DNA of 64,000 nucleotides from Pseudosporangium ferrugineum (lineage in GTDB: Bacteria > Actinomycetota > Actinomycetes > Mycobacteriales > Micromonosporaceae). The stretch is from the NCBI RefSeq assembly GCF_003002065.1, contig NZ_PVZG01000021.1, forward strand, positions 49,605-113,604, read 5' to 3'. The position numbers and the translations under genes were made by a program. Position 1 is the stretch's first letter; the number at the start of each line of letters is the position of its first letter. Below the pieces are notes generated by a model, which saw only the letters and a program-made list of their open reading frames with translations, was not told where the DNA came from and made no database searches. Positions 1 to 8,668 of this stretch are shown piece by piece.

Positions 1-125
1 CGAACACCTCGGCCGTACGCCTCTGGCAGGCGCTCGGTTTCGAGATCATGACGACCGTGCCGGAGGCGTTCGACTCCCGCGCCCACGGCCTCGTCGGCCT
101 GCACGTGATGTACCAGAAACTGTGA
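1..125 (+). CDS. GNAT-family N-acetyltransferase, C-terminal fragment
   Basis: Only the last 40 codons are present; the reading frame enters at base 3 and ends in TGA at 123-125. The visible motif N-x-x-A-x-x-L-W-x-x-L-G-F is typical of the last helix and strand of GNAT acetyltransferases, where it helps hold acetyl-CoA. The tail ends HVMYQKL, as in many small-molecule or antibiotic acetyltransferases. The substrate cannot be inferred. The next gene starts 81 bases downstream with its own ribosome binding site. Confidence 0.75.
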   Translation, partial: NTSAVRLWQALGFEIMTTVPEAFDSRAHGLVGLHVMYQKL

Positions 126-206
126 AAAACGACCCGCACATCCGCTTTGCGCTCTAGCGTCGAGGACGGCCGGGCCACGGGGGCCGGGCCGTCAGGAGGT
201 TGACGC

Positions 207-632
207 ATGAGCAAGTTCCGGTGGGCCGTGGCGGTCGCCGCGCTGGCGCCGATGCTGGCGAGCACTCCCGCCTCGGCCGGCGGCAGCGGCCCCCACCCGG
301 TCACGCCCTGGGTGCGGGGCGTCGAGGCGCACACCCCCACCTGGGTGGACATCCACTGGCAGACCGGCGCGAAGATCTGCGACGCCCACGTCTGGGTCAA
401 GGGCGAGCACGTCGACGTCCGCTACCCGAGCAACACCGGCACCTACACGTCGTTCCACCGCGACGAGATGCTCAAGCCCGGTGAGGTCGGCCGTACCGCC
501 GTCGCCGTGACCGCCCACCGCGACAAGTCGGCGTTCGTGCCGCTCGAGGCGACGCTGATCTACACCAACTGCAAGAGCGACAAGGCGAAGGTCAAGGGCT
601 TCCGGCTCACCCTGCCGGTGATCGTCTCCTGA
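207..632 (+). CDS. small secreted protein of unknown function
   Basis: 141 residues. ATG is preceded by AGGAGG eight bases upstream, so the start is well supported. Residues 1-25 form a Sec signal peptide: a basic SKFR start, an Ala/Val/Leu core and an ASA-like cleavage site before GGSGPHP. The mature part is about 115 residues, rich in Thr, Val, His and charged residues, with Cys at about 60 and 130 that could form one disulphide. The alternation suggests a beta-sandwich, but I recognise no family. It stands alone and ends at a strong hairpin. Confidence 0.7.
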   Translation: MSKFRWAVAVAALAPMLASTPASAGGSGPHPVTPWVRGVEAHTPTWVDIHWQTGAKICDAHVWVKGEHVDVRYPSNTGTYTSFHRDEMLKPGEVGRTAVAVTAHRDKSAFVPLEATLIYTNCKSDKAKVKGFRLTLPVIVS

Positions 633-639
633 AGGGGGA

Positions 640-674
640 TGCGCGCGGCCGGCGGGGGCGGCCGGCCGCGCGCA
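640..674. terminator. bidirectional intrinsic terminator
   Basis: Perfect 14-bp inverted repeat (640-653 with 661-674) and a 7-nt loop, between the stop codons of two convergent genes (632 and 680). There is no U-tract, as is usual in high-GC actinobacteria. Confidence 0.75.
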
Positions 675-679
675 CGTCT

Positions 680-3271
680 CTACCGGGCGGCCATGATCAG
701 GGCGGCCGGGTCGGTGCAGACCAGCTCCAACGCCCGGGCCACCACCGCCGGGTCGAACGTCGAGGCGTGGAACGTGGCCTCCAGGTGCAGCACCCCGCCC
801 ATCTCGGAGGTGGTCAGCGTGATGCCCTCCGGGCCGTTGAGGGTCGGCACGCTCTGGTTGACGCGTACCGCGGGCTCGCCCGCCCAGGGCAGATCGGCGA
901 GCACGTCGTGGCGCCCCTGGTTGCTGAAGGTGAGCCGCGGGCGCGGTTCGACCGGTGCCTCACCCGGGTACGGGTCGGGCAGGCCGGGCGACCCCGCCAC
1001 GAGCAGCTTGCCCTCGCGCAGCAGCATCATCGTCAGGATCCGGCCGGTCGCGAGCTCCGCCTTCAGCGTCGTGTGGATCGCCTTCGGGTCGGTCAGGCTC
1101 GGCGGCGACAGGTACGGGCCCATGCAGAAGTTGCTGTCGATGCTGACGTCCTTGCCGACGTAGCGCCGCGCGTCCGCGAGGAAGGTGCCGCCGGCCAGGT
1201 CCGGGTTCAGCCCCAGGTCCCGCAGGGCCGCCGTGAACGCCGCGAACGTGATCGCCGACGTCGTCACGCCGGGGGCGTGCTCGTCGCGCCAGACCCGCAT
1301 CTTCGCCAGCACGTCCGCGGACCGGGCCGTCTCGACCGTCAGGGCCGCGGTCCACGCCCGGGTCGGCCCCTGCTCCGGGTGCGGCGGCCGGGCGAAGCTG
1401 AGCCCCTGCTTCCACCGGCCCGGCTTGGTGCCGAACTGCTTCCACCAGGCCTTCGGCAGGGCCCAGCGGTGCCGGACGGAGGGTGCGATCGCCGCGGGGC
1501 GGTCCTCGGCGGCGGCGCGGACCAGCTCGCGGAGCAGGGTGTTGACCGGTCCGGCGTCGCCGTACGCGTGCGCCACCTTCATGGCCACGTACCCGCCGCC
1601 GGCCAGGATCCGCACCGGGTGATGGCCGCGCGGCTCGGCCTGCAACCGCCGGGTCATCGCGTCGAAGTCGGCCGGTCCGTCGCCGAGATCGGTGACGGCC
1701 TCCCGGACGTACGTCGCGAACGCGTCCGCGTCCAGGTGCAGCCAGCGGGCGCCGGAGCGGTCGAGCCGCGAGACCGCCCGGTGCGCGGGGTCGGCCGCGT
1801 GCAACCCGATCAGCGCGGCCCGCAACCGCTCGGCGGTCACCCCGGTCAGCGGTCCGACGGTACGGATGTACTCCAGCGGCAGCCACGCGCGTTCCCGCAG
1901 GGTCAGGCCGGTGCTCGACACGATGTTCTCTCCTTCGGGGGTTGCCCTTGCGTCCCTGGCGAAGACCACCCGCAGCACGGTCGGTGCGACCAGGACGGTC
2001 TCCGCCGCCATCACCAGCGCTACCCACGTGACCAGCTCGGTGAGGTCGCCGCGGGTGCCGCCGTACCAGGCGGCGATGAGTTCGGCGATCCCGGCGAAGA
2101 CCGAGAAGACGCCGGCTCCGCGTACGGTGCCCTGCACGCGGGAGATCGCCAGGAAGAAGTGGTGGAAGACGAACGGCACGTAGGTCAGCGCCAGGATGGT
2201 CAGCGCGGTGCCGGCCGACGCGGCGTAGCTCGCGCCGAAGATCGACATGATCGGCTCGGCGGCGAACGCGACGACCAGGGAGACCGGCAGGCCGCCGCCC
2301 AGGCAGATGAGCAGGCCCATCCGCACCTTCGAGCGCAGCGCGGCCCGGTCGCCGCTGGCCACCGCGAAGAGCGTGAGCGCCACGTTGCCGGGCACCATCG
2401 CGAGGAACGACAGCACCATGAACGCCGTGTAGAACGACGCGTTCGCCTCGGCCGACAGCACCGCGGTGACCACCAGCGGCAGCGCCGCCCGCGGCAGGTA
2501 CGTCGCCAGGTTCAGCAGGTTGTGGTCGAACGTGGCCCGGCCCCGGCCGCGCAGCAGCGACGCCCGCGGCCGTACGGAATCGACCATGCCCCTGCGCCGC
2601 AGCGCCCGGCCCAGGACCGCGACCGAGGCGACCATGCCGGCCACCCAGGTCAGCAGCAGATCGCTGCCGGTCAGGGTGAGCGGCAGCAGGGCCAGCACGC
2701 CGAGCAACGCCAGCTTGATCACCGAGAACCAGGCGTTGCGCATCAGTTGGAGCGGGCCCTGCAGGAGGCCGACCAGGGCCTCGTCCAGGACCAGCGTCAT
2801 CGCGTTGAGCGCGATGCCGAAGACCAGCAGCACGGTGGCGGCCGTGCTGCCGAGCGCGTCCCGGAGCCCGGGCGCGGCGAAGTGGGCAAGGGCCACGTAG
2901 ATCAGGCCGCCCACGGTCGCCGCGCTGCCGGCCACGAGCAGGCACGTGCTGATCAGCTCCCACCGGCGGCCCTTCAGGGCGGGCAGGTCCGAGATCAGCA
3001 TGGTGCCCATGCCGAACATGCCGATCGTGCCGATCAGGGTCATCGCGGACACCGCCGCGGACGCCTGCCCGACCGCCTCGGCCGGTGCCGTCCGCGCGGC
3101 GAGCCACCAGTACGCGAAGCCGAACAGCGACGTGATCGCGGTGGTCGCCATGAGCGAACCGGCGTTCAGGAAAAGATCGAGGTGACCTCGCAGCACGGCG
3201 ACGAGCCCGCTGCGGCCGGGACCCTCGGGTCCGGCGTCAAGGCTCTCCGGTACGGCCTCCGCTGTTTCCAC
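680..3271 (-). CDS. MOP-type polysaccharide flippase fused to a condensation/Pap-like acyltransferase domain
   Basis: 863 residues, GTG start with a purine-rich GGGGGCGG upstream. Residues about 30-430 are very hydrophobic with 12 or more predicted membrane spans and resemble the MATE/MOP superfamily of lipid-linked sugar flippases. A short charged linker follows at about 430-445. The soluble part (about 450-863) looks like a condensation-domain-like acyltransferase (PapA/WES/NRPS C-domain fold): AHAYGDA near residue 567 keeps the H-x-x-x-D core of HHxxxDG, and a later TFSNQG resembles the SN-G motif of this fold. If both halves work, a membrane carrier would be joined to an enzyme that acylates the exported glycan or lipid. 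The domain faces the cytoplasm if the helix count is even. No glycosyltransferase genes lie beside it. The fold calls are from motifs only. Confidence 0.7.
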   Translation of the reverse strand: METAEAVPESLDAGPEGPGRSGLVAVLRGHLDLFLNAGSLMATTAITSLFGFAYWWLAARTAPAEAVGQASAAVSAMTLIGTIGMFGMGTMLISDLPALKGRRWELISTCLLVAGSAATVGGLIYVALAHFAAPGLRDALGSTAATVLLVFGIALNAMTLVLDEALVGLLQGPLQLMRNAWFSVIKLALLGVLALLPLTLTGSDLLLTWVAGMVASVAVLGRALRRRGMVDSVRPRASLLRGRGRATFDHNLLNLATYLPRAALPLVVTAVLSAEANASFYTAFMVLSFLAMVPGNVALTLFAVASGDRAALRSKVRMGLLICLGGGLPVSLVVAFAAEPIMSIFGASYAASAGTALTILALTYVPFVFHHFFLAISRVQGTVRGAGVFSVFAGIAELIAAWYGGTRGDLTELVTWVALVMAAETVLVAPTVLRVVFARDARATPEGENIVSSTGLTLRERAWLPLEYIRTVGPLTGVTAERLRAALIGLHAADPAHRAVSRLDRSGARWLHLDADAFATYVREAVTDLGDGPADFDAMTRRLQAEPRGHHPVRILAGGGYVAMKVAHAYGDAGPVNTLLRELVRAAAEDRPAAIAPSVRHRWALPKAWWKQFGTKPGRWKQGLSFARPPHPEQGPTRAWTAALTVETARSADVLAKMRVWRDEHAPGVTTSAITFAAFTAALRDLGLNPDLAGGTFLADARRYVGKDVSIDSNFCMGPYLSPPSLTDPKAIHTTLKAELATGRILTMMLLREGKLLVAGSPGLPDPYPGEAPVEPRPRLTFSNQGRHDVLADLPWAGEPAVRVNQSVPTLNGPEGITLTTSEMGGVLHLEATFHASTFDPAVVARALELVCTDPAALIMAAR

Positions 3272-3402
3272 TACTACCGCCCCCAGTTGCAGTGATCGAC
3301 TCGCAACGGTAGTTACTCCGCGTGTTCGTCGACCACGGCAAAATGGGGTAGATAGCGGCTTCCGTCCGGACTGGAGAGGCGGGCCGAACGGCCGAGTCGC
3401 GC

Positions 3403-3906
3403 CTACTCCCAGACAGGAACCGAGGGCAGCCCCCGCTCGGCCCGCGCCGCGTCGGTGAGCTCCTGGATGAGGTCGGTCTTACCCTGCGTATATGCGTCGC
3501 CCGGTCCGTGCCGCCTCATCAGCTCGCGCTTGAGGGCCGCATACCGCTCCCGCGCGTCGGGGTGGGCGAGCAGATGGTCGCGCAGCAGCCGCTCGTTGCG
3601 CGTCTCCCACGTGTCGGCGGTGACCACGTGCAGGTGGTACGCCGTGCTGTCGTAGTCCTCCCGCCGCAGGAAGAGCCGCTCCGGCATGTCCGTCGGCTCC
3701 ATCCGGTAACCGAGCGTCTCCAGCGCGCCGGCGTTGATCTGCTCGAGGTCGGTGACCGCGGCCATCAGATCGATCACCGGCTTCGCGGGCAGGCCGGGCA
3801 CCGCGGTGCTGCCGATGTGCTCCACCGCGACGAACAGGGGTGCCAGCGTCCTGCACGCCTGGCGGCCGAGCTCGGCCCACCGCGCGTCCGGCTCTGCGAT
3901 CGTCAC
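3403..3906 (-). CDS. GrpB-family protein (nucleotidyltransferase fold)
   Basis: 167 residues. The GTG start at 3906 overlaps the TGA of the upstream CorA-like gene (GTGA), so the two are translationally coupled. Residues about 30-46 carry HIGSTAVPGLPAKPVID, the signature of the GrpB/UPF0157 family, which has a degenerate nucleotidyltransferase fold. A second block, YHLHVV, lies near the middle. The biochemical role of the family is uncertain; some members are joined to dephospho-CoA kinase. Frame extension upstream of 3906 runs inside corA and is a shadow. Confidence 0.85.
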   Translation of the reverse strand: MTIAEPDARWAELGRQACRTLAPLFVAVEHIGSTAVPGLPAKPVIDLMAAVTDLEQINAGALETLGYRMEPTDMPERLFLRREDYDSTAYHLHVVTADTWETRNERLLRDHLLAHPDARERYAALKRELMRRHGPGDAYTQGKTDLIQELTDAARAERGLPSVPVWE

Positions 3907-5009
3907 AACCAGCCCACCTTCTTCAGCCTGCGATACAGCACCACCGACGCGACCGCCATGACGGCGATGATCGCGGGGTAGCCGTACTCCCACTCCAGCC
4001 CCGGCATGTGCGCGAAGTTCATGCCGTAGATCCCCGCGATGGCCGTCTGCACGGCGGCGACGGCGGCCCACGACGCGATCTTGCGCATATCGTTGTTCTG
4101 GTCGACCGAGACCTGGGCAAGCCGGGCCTGGAGAATCGAGTTGAGCAGATCGTCGAAGCCGGCGACCCGGTCCACCGCCCGTCCCAGGCGACCCCGTACG
4201 TCCACAAGGTACGGATACAGCGCTTCCGGCACCACCCCGCGGTCCAGCAGCCGCTGCAACGGCTCCTGAAGGGGCATAACGGCCCGCTTGAACTCCACCA
4301 TCTCCCGCTTCAACTGGTACACATGGGCGATATCGGGCGCCTTGTCCGCGGCGAAGGCGATCGCCTCCAGCGCCTCCAGATCCCGCTCGACATGCCCGGC
4401 GACGTCCAGGTACAGATCCACCATCCGGTCGCACACGGCGTAGGCAACGGCCCACGGCCCCTCGGCCAGCAGCGCCGGTCGCGCTTCAAGCTCCTCCCGT
4501 ACGGGCTTGAGCGCACCGGCCGCCCCGTGCCGCACGGTGATGACGAAGTGCGCCCCGATGAGCACCGTGACATCCCCGGTGTCGACGACCTCGGAGGTGG
4601 CGGTCAACTCCTCGTGCTCGACGTACCGCGCGGTCCGCAACACCAGCCGCGTCACGTCCCCGATCGTCTCGGCCGCCGGCCGCTGTCCACCCGCGGTAGC
4701 CTGCTCGGCGGTCAACTCGTGCAGCCCGAACACCCCGGCGATCGACGCCATGGTCGCCTCATCCGGCTCATGCAGCCCCAGCCACACGAACGCCTGCCGC
4801 TGCCGCCCCGCGACCCGGGCGGCATCGGCATAATGCGACAACCCGGGCCGCCGGCTCCCCCCGTGGTAGACCGCACAATCGACGACCGCATCGGGATTCC
4901 CCCGCCGCTGCTGCGGAACGGCAACCTCCGGCCGGCTCAACCCCTCGATGAACCGCCCGAGCGTACGAGGAATCAGATAAGGCTCCCGCCGTCGCCGCCA
5001 CCCGAACAT
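3903..5009 (-). CDS. CorA-family divalent metal (Mg/Co) transporter
   Basis: 368 residues from the ATG at 5009, chosen because GGGAGG lies 10 nt upstream; a frame-open start at 5078 would add 23 Arg/Gly-rich residues. The large N-terminal cytoplasmic funnel and long helices (about 1-305) are followed by two membrane helices at the C-terminus. The CorA selectivity motif YGMNF sits near residues 328-332, between TM1 and TM2, and the protein ends in a basic tail (YRRLKKVGWL). Members of this family form homopentamers that import Mg2+. First gene of a two-gene operon with the GrpB-like gene. Confidence 0.88.
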   Translation of the reverse strand: MFGWRRRREPYLIPRTLGRFIEGLSRPEVAVPQQRRGNPDAVVDCAVYHGGSRRPGLSHYADAARVAGRQRQAFVWLGLHEPDEATMASIAGVFGLHELTAEQATAGGQRPAAETIGDVTRLVLRTARYVEHEELTATSEVVDTGDVTVLIGAHFVITVRHGAAGALKPVREELEARPALLAEGPWAVAYAVCDRMVDLYLDVAGHVERDLEALEAIAFAADKAPDIAHVYQLKREMVEFKRAVMPLQEPLQRLLDRGVVPEALYPYLVDVRGRLGRAVDRVAGFDDLLNSILQARLAQVSVDQNNDMRKIASWAAVAAVQTAIAGIYGMNFAHMPGLEWEYGYPAIIAVMAVASVVLYRRLKKVGWL

Positions 5010-5146
5010 CCGCCCGCGCCCTCCCGCCGCCAATGATCCGAACCGACCGTAACGGTCGCCCGCCCCCCACCGACGCACCTCCCGCCCGGCGGGACACCGC
5101 TCACCGTGAGTCCCTCGTCACCCAATCCCACTCAGCCCGCCTCGCC

Positions 5147-5419
5147 CGTCCGCCTGGCCCGTCCGCCTCGCCCGTCCGCCTGGCCCGTCCGCCTCGCCCG
5201 TGCGCCTGGCCCGTGCGCCTGGCCCGTGCGCCTGGCCCGTGCGCCTGGCCCGTGCGCCTGGCCCGTGCGCCTGGCCCGTGCGCCTGGCCCGTGCGCCTGG
5301 CCCGTGCGCCTGGCCCGTGCGCCTGGCCCGTGCGCCTGGCCCGTCCGTCTGGCCCGTCCGTCTGGCCCGTCCGTCTGGCCCGTCCGCCTCGCCCGTGCGC
5401 CTGGCCCGTCCGTCTGGCC
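5147..5419. repeat. 13-bp tandem array, 21 units
   Basis: Twenty-one uninterrupted units of CGTSCGYCTSGCC (13 bp) with substitutions at only three positions, followed by a decaying unit at 5420-5432. Variants are CGTGCGCCTGGCC (the homogeneous middle block), CGTCCGCCTGGCC, CGTCCGCCTCGCC and CGTCCGTCTGGCC. Because 13 is not a multiple of 3, every frame reads through as a 13-residue peptide repeat, which creates long spurious ORFs on both strands. It fills most of the gap between corA and the WYL regulator. Confidence 0.95.
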
Positions 5420-5654
5420 CGTCCGCCTGCCATCGCCAGGCGGAGTGAGCGCTGGGCGCGCGGTGTCTGCGTGCACCCTTCCTGCTGCGCGCCCTCGCTC
5501 GTCGCGGCCGCGCCTTCGCCTCGTCTGTCTGCCCGGCCCTCCCTCCGCCTCGCCGGTCTCGCCCGCGCCCGCGCGCCTTCGCCTCGCCGCGGCCGCATTT
5601 TCGCCTCGTCTGTCCCGCGGCCGCGCCTCTGCCGTTCCGCCGCACCCGCCCGGC

Positions 5655-5815
5655 GCGCGGGTCGTCGCCCGTCGCGCGTCGCCCGTCGCCCGTCGCGCGT
5701 CGCGGTCGCGCGTCGCCCGTCGCGCATCGCGGTCGCGCGTCGCCGGTTGCGCGTCGCCCGCCGCCGTCGCCCGCCGCCGTCGCCGGTCGCGGTCGCGCGT
5801 CGCCCGCCGAAGGGG
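5655..5815. repeat. degenerate CGTCGCCCGTCGCGCGTCGC-type low-complexity tract
   Basis: About 160 bases built from loosely repeating 5-7 bp words (GTCGC, CCGTCGC, GCGTCGC, GGTCGCGC). No fixed period. With the 13-bp array it makes the 5010-5902 gap almost entirely repetitive. The part between (5433-5654) is C/T-G rich (poly CCTCGCC, CTCGTC) and shows no convincing gene. Confidence 0.8.
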
Positions 5816-5902
5816 CGCCGTGGGATGTCGTCGGCGGGGAAGTGGAAGCGTTAGGGTGCGGTCCGGCCACTTCCTGACCGCAATTCGACGGAGTCTGGAC
5901 CC

Positions 5903-6937
5903 ATGGCGAACACCAGTGCGCGGATGCTCCGGCTCCTCTCCCTTCTTCAGACCCACCGTTACTGGCCGGGCGCGGAACTCGCCGACCGGCTCGAGATCAG
6001 CCCGCGCACCCTGCGCCGCGACGTCGACCGCCTGCGCGACCTCGGCTATCCGGTGGACGCCGCCCGCGGGGTCGCCGGGGGATACCAGCTGCAGGCCGGC
6101 GCGGCCGTGCCGCCGCTGCTGCTCGACGACGACGAGGCGGTGGCCATCGCGGTAGGCCTGCGGACCGCCGCCGCCGGGGCCGTGGCGGGCTTCGAGGAGA
6201 CCTCCGTACGCGCCCTCGCGAAGGTCACCCAGCTGCTCCCGCCCCGCCTGCGCCGCCGCATCGACGCGTTGCGGGCGGTGACCGCCCCGGGCGTCCTCGG
6301 CGCCGGCCCGGTCCTCGACCCGGCGTCGCTGACCACGATCGCGCTGGCCTGCCGGGGCGAGGAACGCCTGCGCTTCGACTACGCCCCGCGGGACGGCGAA
6401 AGCGCACCCCGGCACGTGGAACCGCACCGGCTCGTCTCGCTCGGCCGCCGCTGGTACCTGATCGCCTGGGACTTCGACCGCGGCGACTGGCGCAGCTTCC
6501 GCGTCGACCGGCTCACGAACCCCGCCCTGACCGGCGCCCGCTTCCGCCCCCGCGACATCCCCGGCGGCGACCCCGTCGCATGGATGCGCGCGCGCCTGGC
6601 CACCGTGCCCAGCCGCTACGACGTGTCGGTGCTGATCGCCGCGCCCGCCACGTCGGTGCACGGCCGGGTGGGACAGTGGGCCGTCATCGAACCGGTCACC
6701 GCCGACAGCTGCCGCCTGCGGATGAGCGTCGACGACCTGGGCTGGCCGGTGATGATCCTCGGCGTCGTAGGTGCTGACTTCACCATCGAATCCCCTCCAG
6801 AACTGCACGAGCACACCCGCAACGTGGCCCGGACCCTGCTGCGCGCCCAGCCGGCGCAGGAGGGGGCATCCGGGCACCCCCGCGCGGGAGTCGCGGATCG
6901 GCGCCCCCGTGGCGCCGATCCGCACTCAGGAACCTAG
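5903..6937 (+). CDS. WYL-domain transcriptional regulator (DeoR/YafY type)
   Basis: 344 residues. The N-terminal winged helix-turn-helix (about 5-60) reads ELADRLEISPRTLRRDVDRLRDLGYPV, the usual HTH_11 pattern. A WYL domain follows at about 130-220, with RRWYLIAWDFDRGDWRSFRVDRL around 182-204 holding the W-Y-L triad and the conserved arginines that bind single-stranded nucleic acid or small ligands. A C-terminal WCX-like region runs to about 310. Such regulators control DNA damage, defence or metabolic genes; the target here is unknown. The final 30 residues are low-complexity and may be an extension into neutral sequence. Confidence 0.9.
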   Translation: MANTSARMLRLLSLLQTHRYWPGAELADRLEISPRTLRRDVDRLRDLGYPVDAARGVAGGYQLQAGAAVPPLLLDDDEAVAIAVGLRTAAAGAVAGFEETSVRALAKVTQLLPPRLRRRIDALRAVTAPGVLGAGPVLDPASLTTIALACRGEERLRFDYAPRDGESAPRHVEPHRLVSLGRRWYLIAWDFDRGDWRSFRVDRLTNPALTGARFRPRDIPGGDPVAWMRARLATVPSRYDVSVLIAAPATSVHGRVGQWAVIEPVTADSCRLRMSVDDLGWPVMILGVVGADFTIESPPELHEHTRNVARTLLRAQPAQEGASGHPRAGVADRRPRGADPHSGT

Positions 6938-7017
6938 CGGGACCCTCTGACATTTTTTCGCGGCCGTCGTCCACAGTGGCCCGGGAAAGTGTCGGTGGGT
7001 GTCGGCATACTGCCGAC

Positions 7018-7581
7018 ATGGAGAACCCGCCCCGCACCGTGGAAGATGTCGTCAGGCTGGAGCGCTCCGGCGGCCGTGTGAAATACCTGCACTTCTGGGG
7101 CCACCGCCCGCAGCCCGACGGCACCGTCGGACGCGGCTGCCTGAGCCAGTGGTGGCCGGCGGCGTTCACCGTCGACGGCGTTCGCTTCGCGACGTCGGAG
7201 CATTACATGATGTGGCGCAAGGCTCTCTTGTTCGGCGACGAGGAGGCGGCCGCCCGGATCGTCACGGCGGGTCACCCCCGGCAGGCCAAGATGCTGGGGC
7301 GGCGCGTTCGTGGCTTCGACGAGGCGATGTGGGCGGGGGAGCGGTTCGGCATCGTGGTCGAGGCGAGCGTCGCCAAGTTCGGGCAGCATGAAGACCTGGG
7401 CGATTTCCTTGCCGGGACCGGGCAGCGAGTGCTCGTCGAGGCCAGCCCGACCGACCGGGTGTGGGGCATCGGCCTGGCGGCCACCGACGAGCGGGCGGAT
7501 GACCCGGAGCGGTGGCGGGGCCTCAACCTGCTGGGCTTCGCCCTGATGGAGGCCCGGCACCGACTGCTGGTCCCGCGATGA
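7018..7581 (+). CDS. NADAR-domain protein (YbiA/RibX-like N-glycosidase)
   Basis: 187 residues from ATG 7018, which sits 6 nt after CATACT, a near-match to the leaderless promoter pattern in this window. The family signatures are visible: an early FWG, LSQWWPAAF, SEHYMMWRKALLFGD and a late VWGIGL. NADAR proteins hydrolyse N-glycosidic bonds, removing toxic riboflavin-pathway intermediates or ADP-ribose from guanine. Length is normal for the family (160-190). No riboflavin genes lie nearby. A 24-bp repeat array starts 43 bases after the stop. Confidence 0.88.
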   Translation: MENPPRTVEDVVRLERSGGRVKYLHFWGHRPQPDGTVGRGCLSQWWPAAFTVDGVRFATSEHYMMWRKALLFGDEEAAARIVTAGHPRQAKMLGRRVRGFDEAMWAGERFGIVVEASVAKFGQHEDLGDFLAGTGQRVLVEASPTDRVWGIGLAATDERADDPERWRGLNLLGFALMEARHRLLVPR

Positions 7582-7624
7582 CGACTCCGGCGCCGATCCC
7601 CGGGACCCAGTGGTGCTTCCCGCT

Positions 7625-7792
7625 GGCCGGGTTCTGCCGGGGCCCGTCGGCCGGGTTCTGTCGGCGCACGGTGACCGGGTTCTGTCGGCATCCGCTGGCA
7701 AGGTTTTGCCGGGGCCCGTCGGCCGGGTTCTGCCGACGCCCATTGGCCGGGTTCCGCCGGCGCCCGCTGGCAGGGTTCTGCCGGCGTGCCTC
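7625..7792. repeat. 24-bp tandem array, 7 units
   Basis: Seven head-to-tail units of about GGCCGGGTTCTGCCGGCGCC plus 4 bp (unit 24 bp), with 2-6 differences from unit to unit. As 24 is divisible by 3, the frame encodes an AGFCRRPL-like octapeptide repeat on + and a PTEPGHRA-like repeat on -, but no start or context supports expression. It lies in the gap between the NADAR gene and a convergent ATPase gene. Confidence 0.9.
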
Positions 7793-7867
7793 TCGCGTCC
7801 TTCAGCCCTGGTGGTGGCGTTCAGCCTCGCCGCGCTTCGTGCGGGACAGTCGCCGGCCGGCCGGCTC

Positions 7868-8668
7868 TCACCAGCGGCGGGCCCGGCCGGCGCGGTCGCG
7901 GACCGTTGCCCAGACGACCTTGCCGCCCGTTGTCGGCAGGGCGCCCCATGCCGTGGAGTCGGCGTGCACCACGCGCAGGCCGCGGCCTCGTTCATCCAGG
8001 GGGTGGCCGTCGCGTACCGGGGCCATGTCGAGCATGCGGGGCAGCATCGGGTCGCGGTCCCGGACCGCGAGGTGCAGGGCGGCGCCGCGCAGGGAGACGG
8101 CTATGTCCAGCCGGGTCCGTGCGTGCTCGACCGCGTTGGTGACCAGTTCGGAAATGACCGCCCGGGCCGGGTGCAGCAGGTGCGGCAGCCGCCACTTCTG
8201 GCACACGGCTCCGATCAAGTCGCGGGCGCGGCTCGGGGAGATCGGCGACGGCGGCAGCGAGAGGCGGATCACCTCATGGGTGCGGCGGGCCGTGAGCGCG
8301 GCGCGTGCCTCCGCTGCCGTGGCGTGCACCGGCAGCGTGCCCGCACTTCCCAGTGGGGCGGCGAGGGACGCGTCCGGTGGCAGGCACAGCGCGATGCTCG
8401 CGGCCGGCTCGGCGGAGGCGGTTGTCAGGGCCGCGCCCAGCCACGTCGGCACGCTCGCCGCGCCCGGATCGTCCACGGCGCTCAGGTCGACGACTATTCC
8501 GGCGGGGCTCTCCGCGAGGCACCTGCGCAGCGTCCGCCCTACGGCGGTGTGCAGCGCGGGCTGCCACGTTCCGCGTACGGCCAGGTCGATCACGGCCCCG
8601 TCGGCGTCCGCGGTGACCCGGAGGTGCTCGTCGCCGCCGTCGAACAGGTACGGGGATCTTTCTTGCAT
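7868..8668 (-). CDS. STAS-like plus HATPase (anti-sigma/SpoIIAB-type) regulator
   Basis: 266 residues, ATG with GGGAGG seven bases upstream. Residues about 10-120 resemble a STAS/anti-anti-sigma domain (a VVDLSAVDDPGAASV segment like the phosphorylatable Ser loop). Residues about 145-260 form a GHKL ATPase of the RsbW/SpoIIAB kind, with the N-box ELVTNAVEHA and the G-box DERGRGLRVV. Such proteins act as switch kinases or ATP-binding partners in partner-switching control of sigma factors. Having both modules in one chain is common in filamentous actinomycetes. It is convergent with the NADAR gene. Confidence 0.82.
   Translation of the reverse strand: MQERSPYLFDGGDEHLRVTADADGAVIDLAVRGTWQPALHTAVGRTLRRCLAESPAGIVVDLSAVDDPGAASVPTWLGAALTTASAEPAASIALCLPPDASLAAPLGSAGTLPVHATAAEARAALTARRTHEVIRLSLPPSPISPSRARDLIGAVCQKWRLPHLLHPARAVISELVTNAVEHARTRLDIAVSLRGAALHLAVRDRDPMLPRMLDMAPVRDGHPLDERGRGLRVVHADSTAWGALPTTGGKVVWATVRDRAGRARRW

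Noticed and set aside
767..3295. Long + strand open frame opposite the flippase gene
   Set aside because: It is the GC-skewed shadow of the minus-strand gene: composition is Arg/Gly/His/Gln, no known motifs, no ribosome binding site; the minus strand carries membrane helices and domain motifs.
5147..5419. CRISPR array
   Set aside because: 13-bp units are adjacent with no unique spacers and no cas genes; it is a tandem repeat. The same holds for the 24-, 27-, 28- and 37-bp arrays.
5101..6155. Several overlapping Arg/Ala/Pro-rich frames over the 13-bp array
   Set aside because: All arise because the repeat lacks stops in every frame; no start site, no codon bias of real genes.
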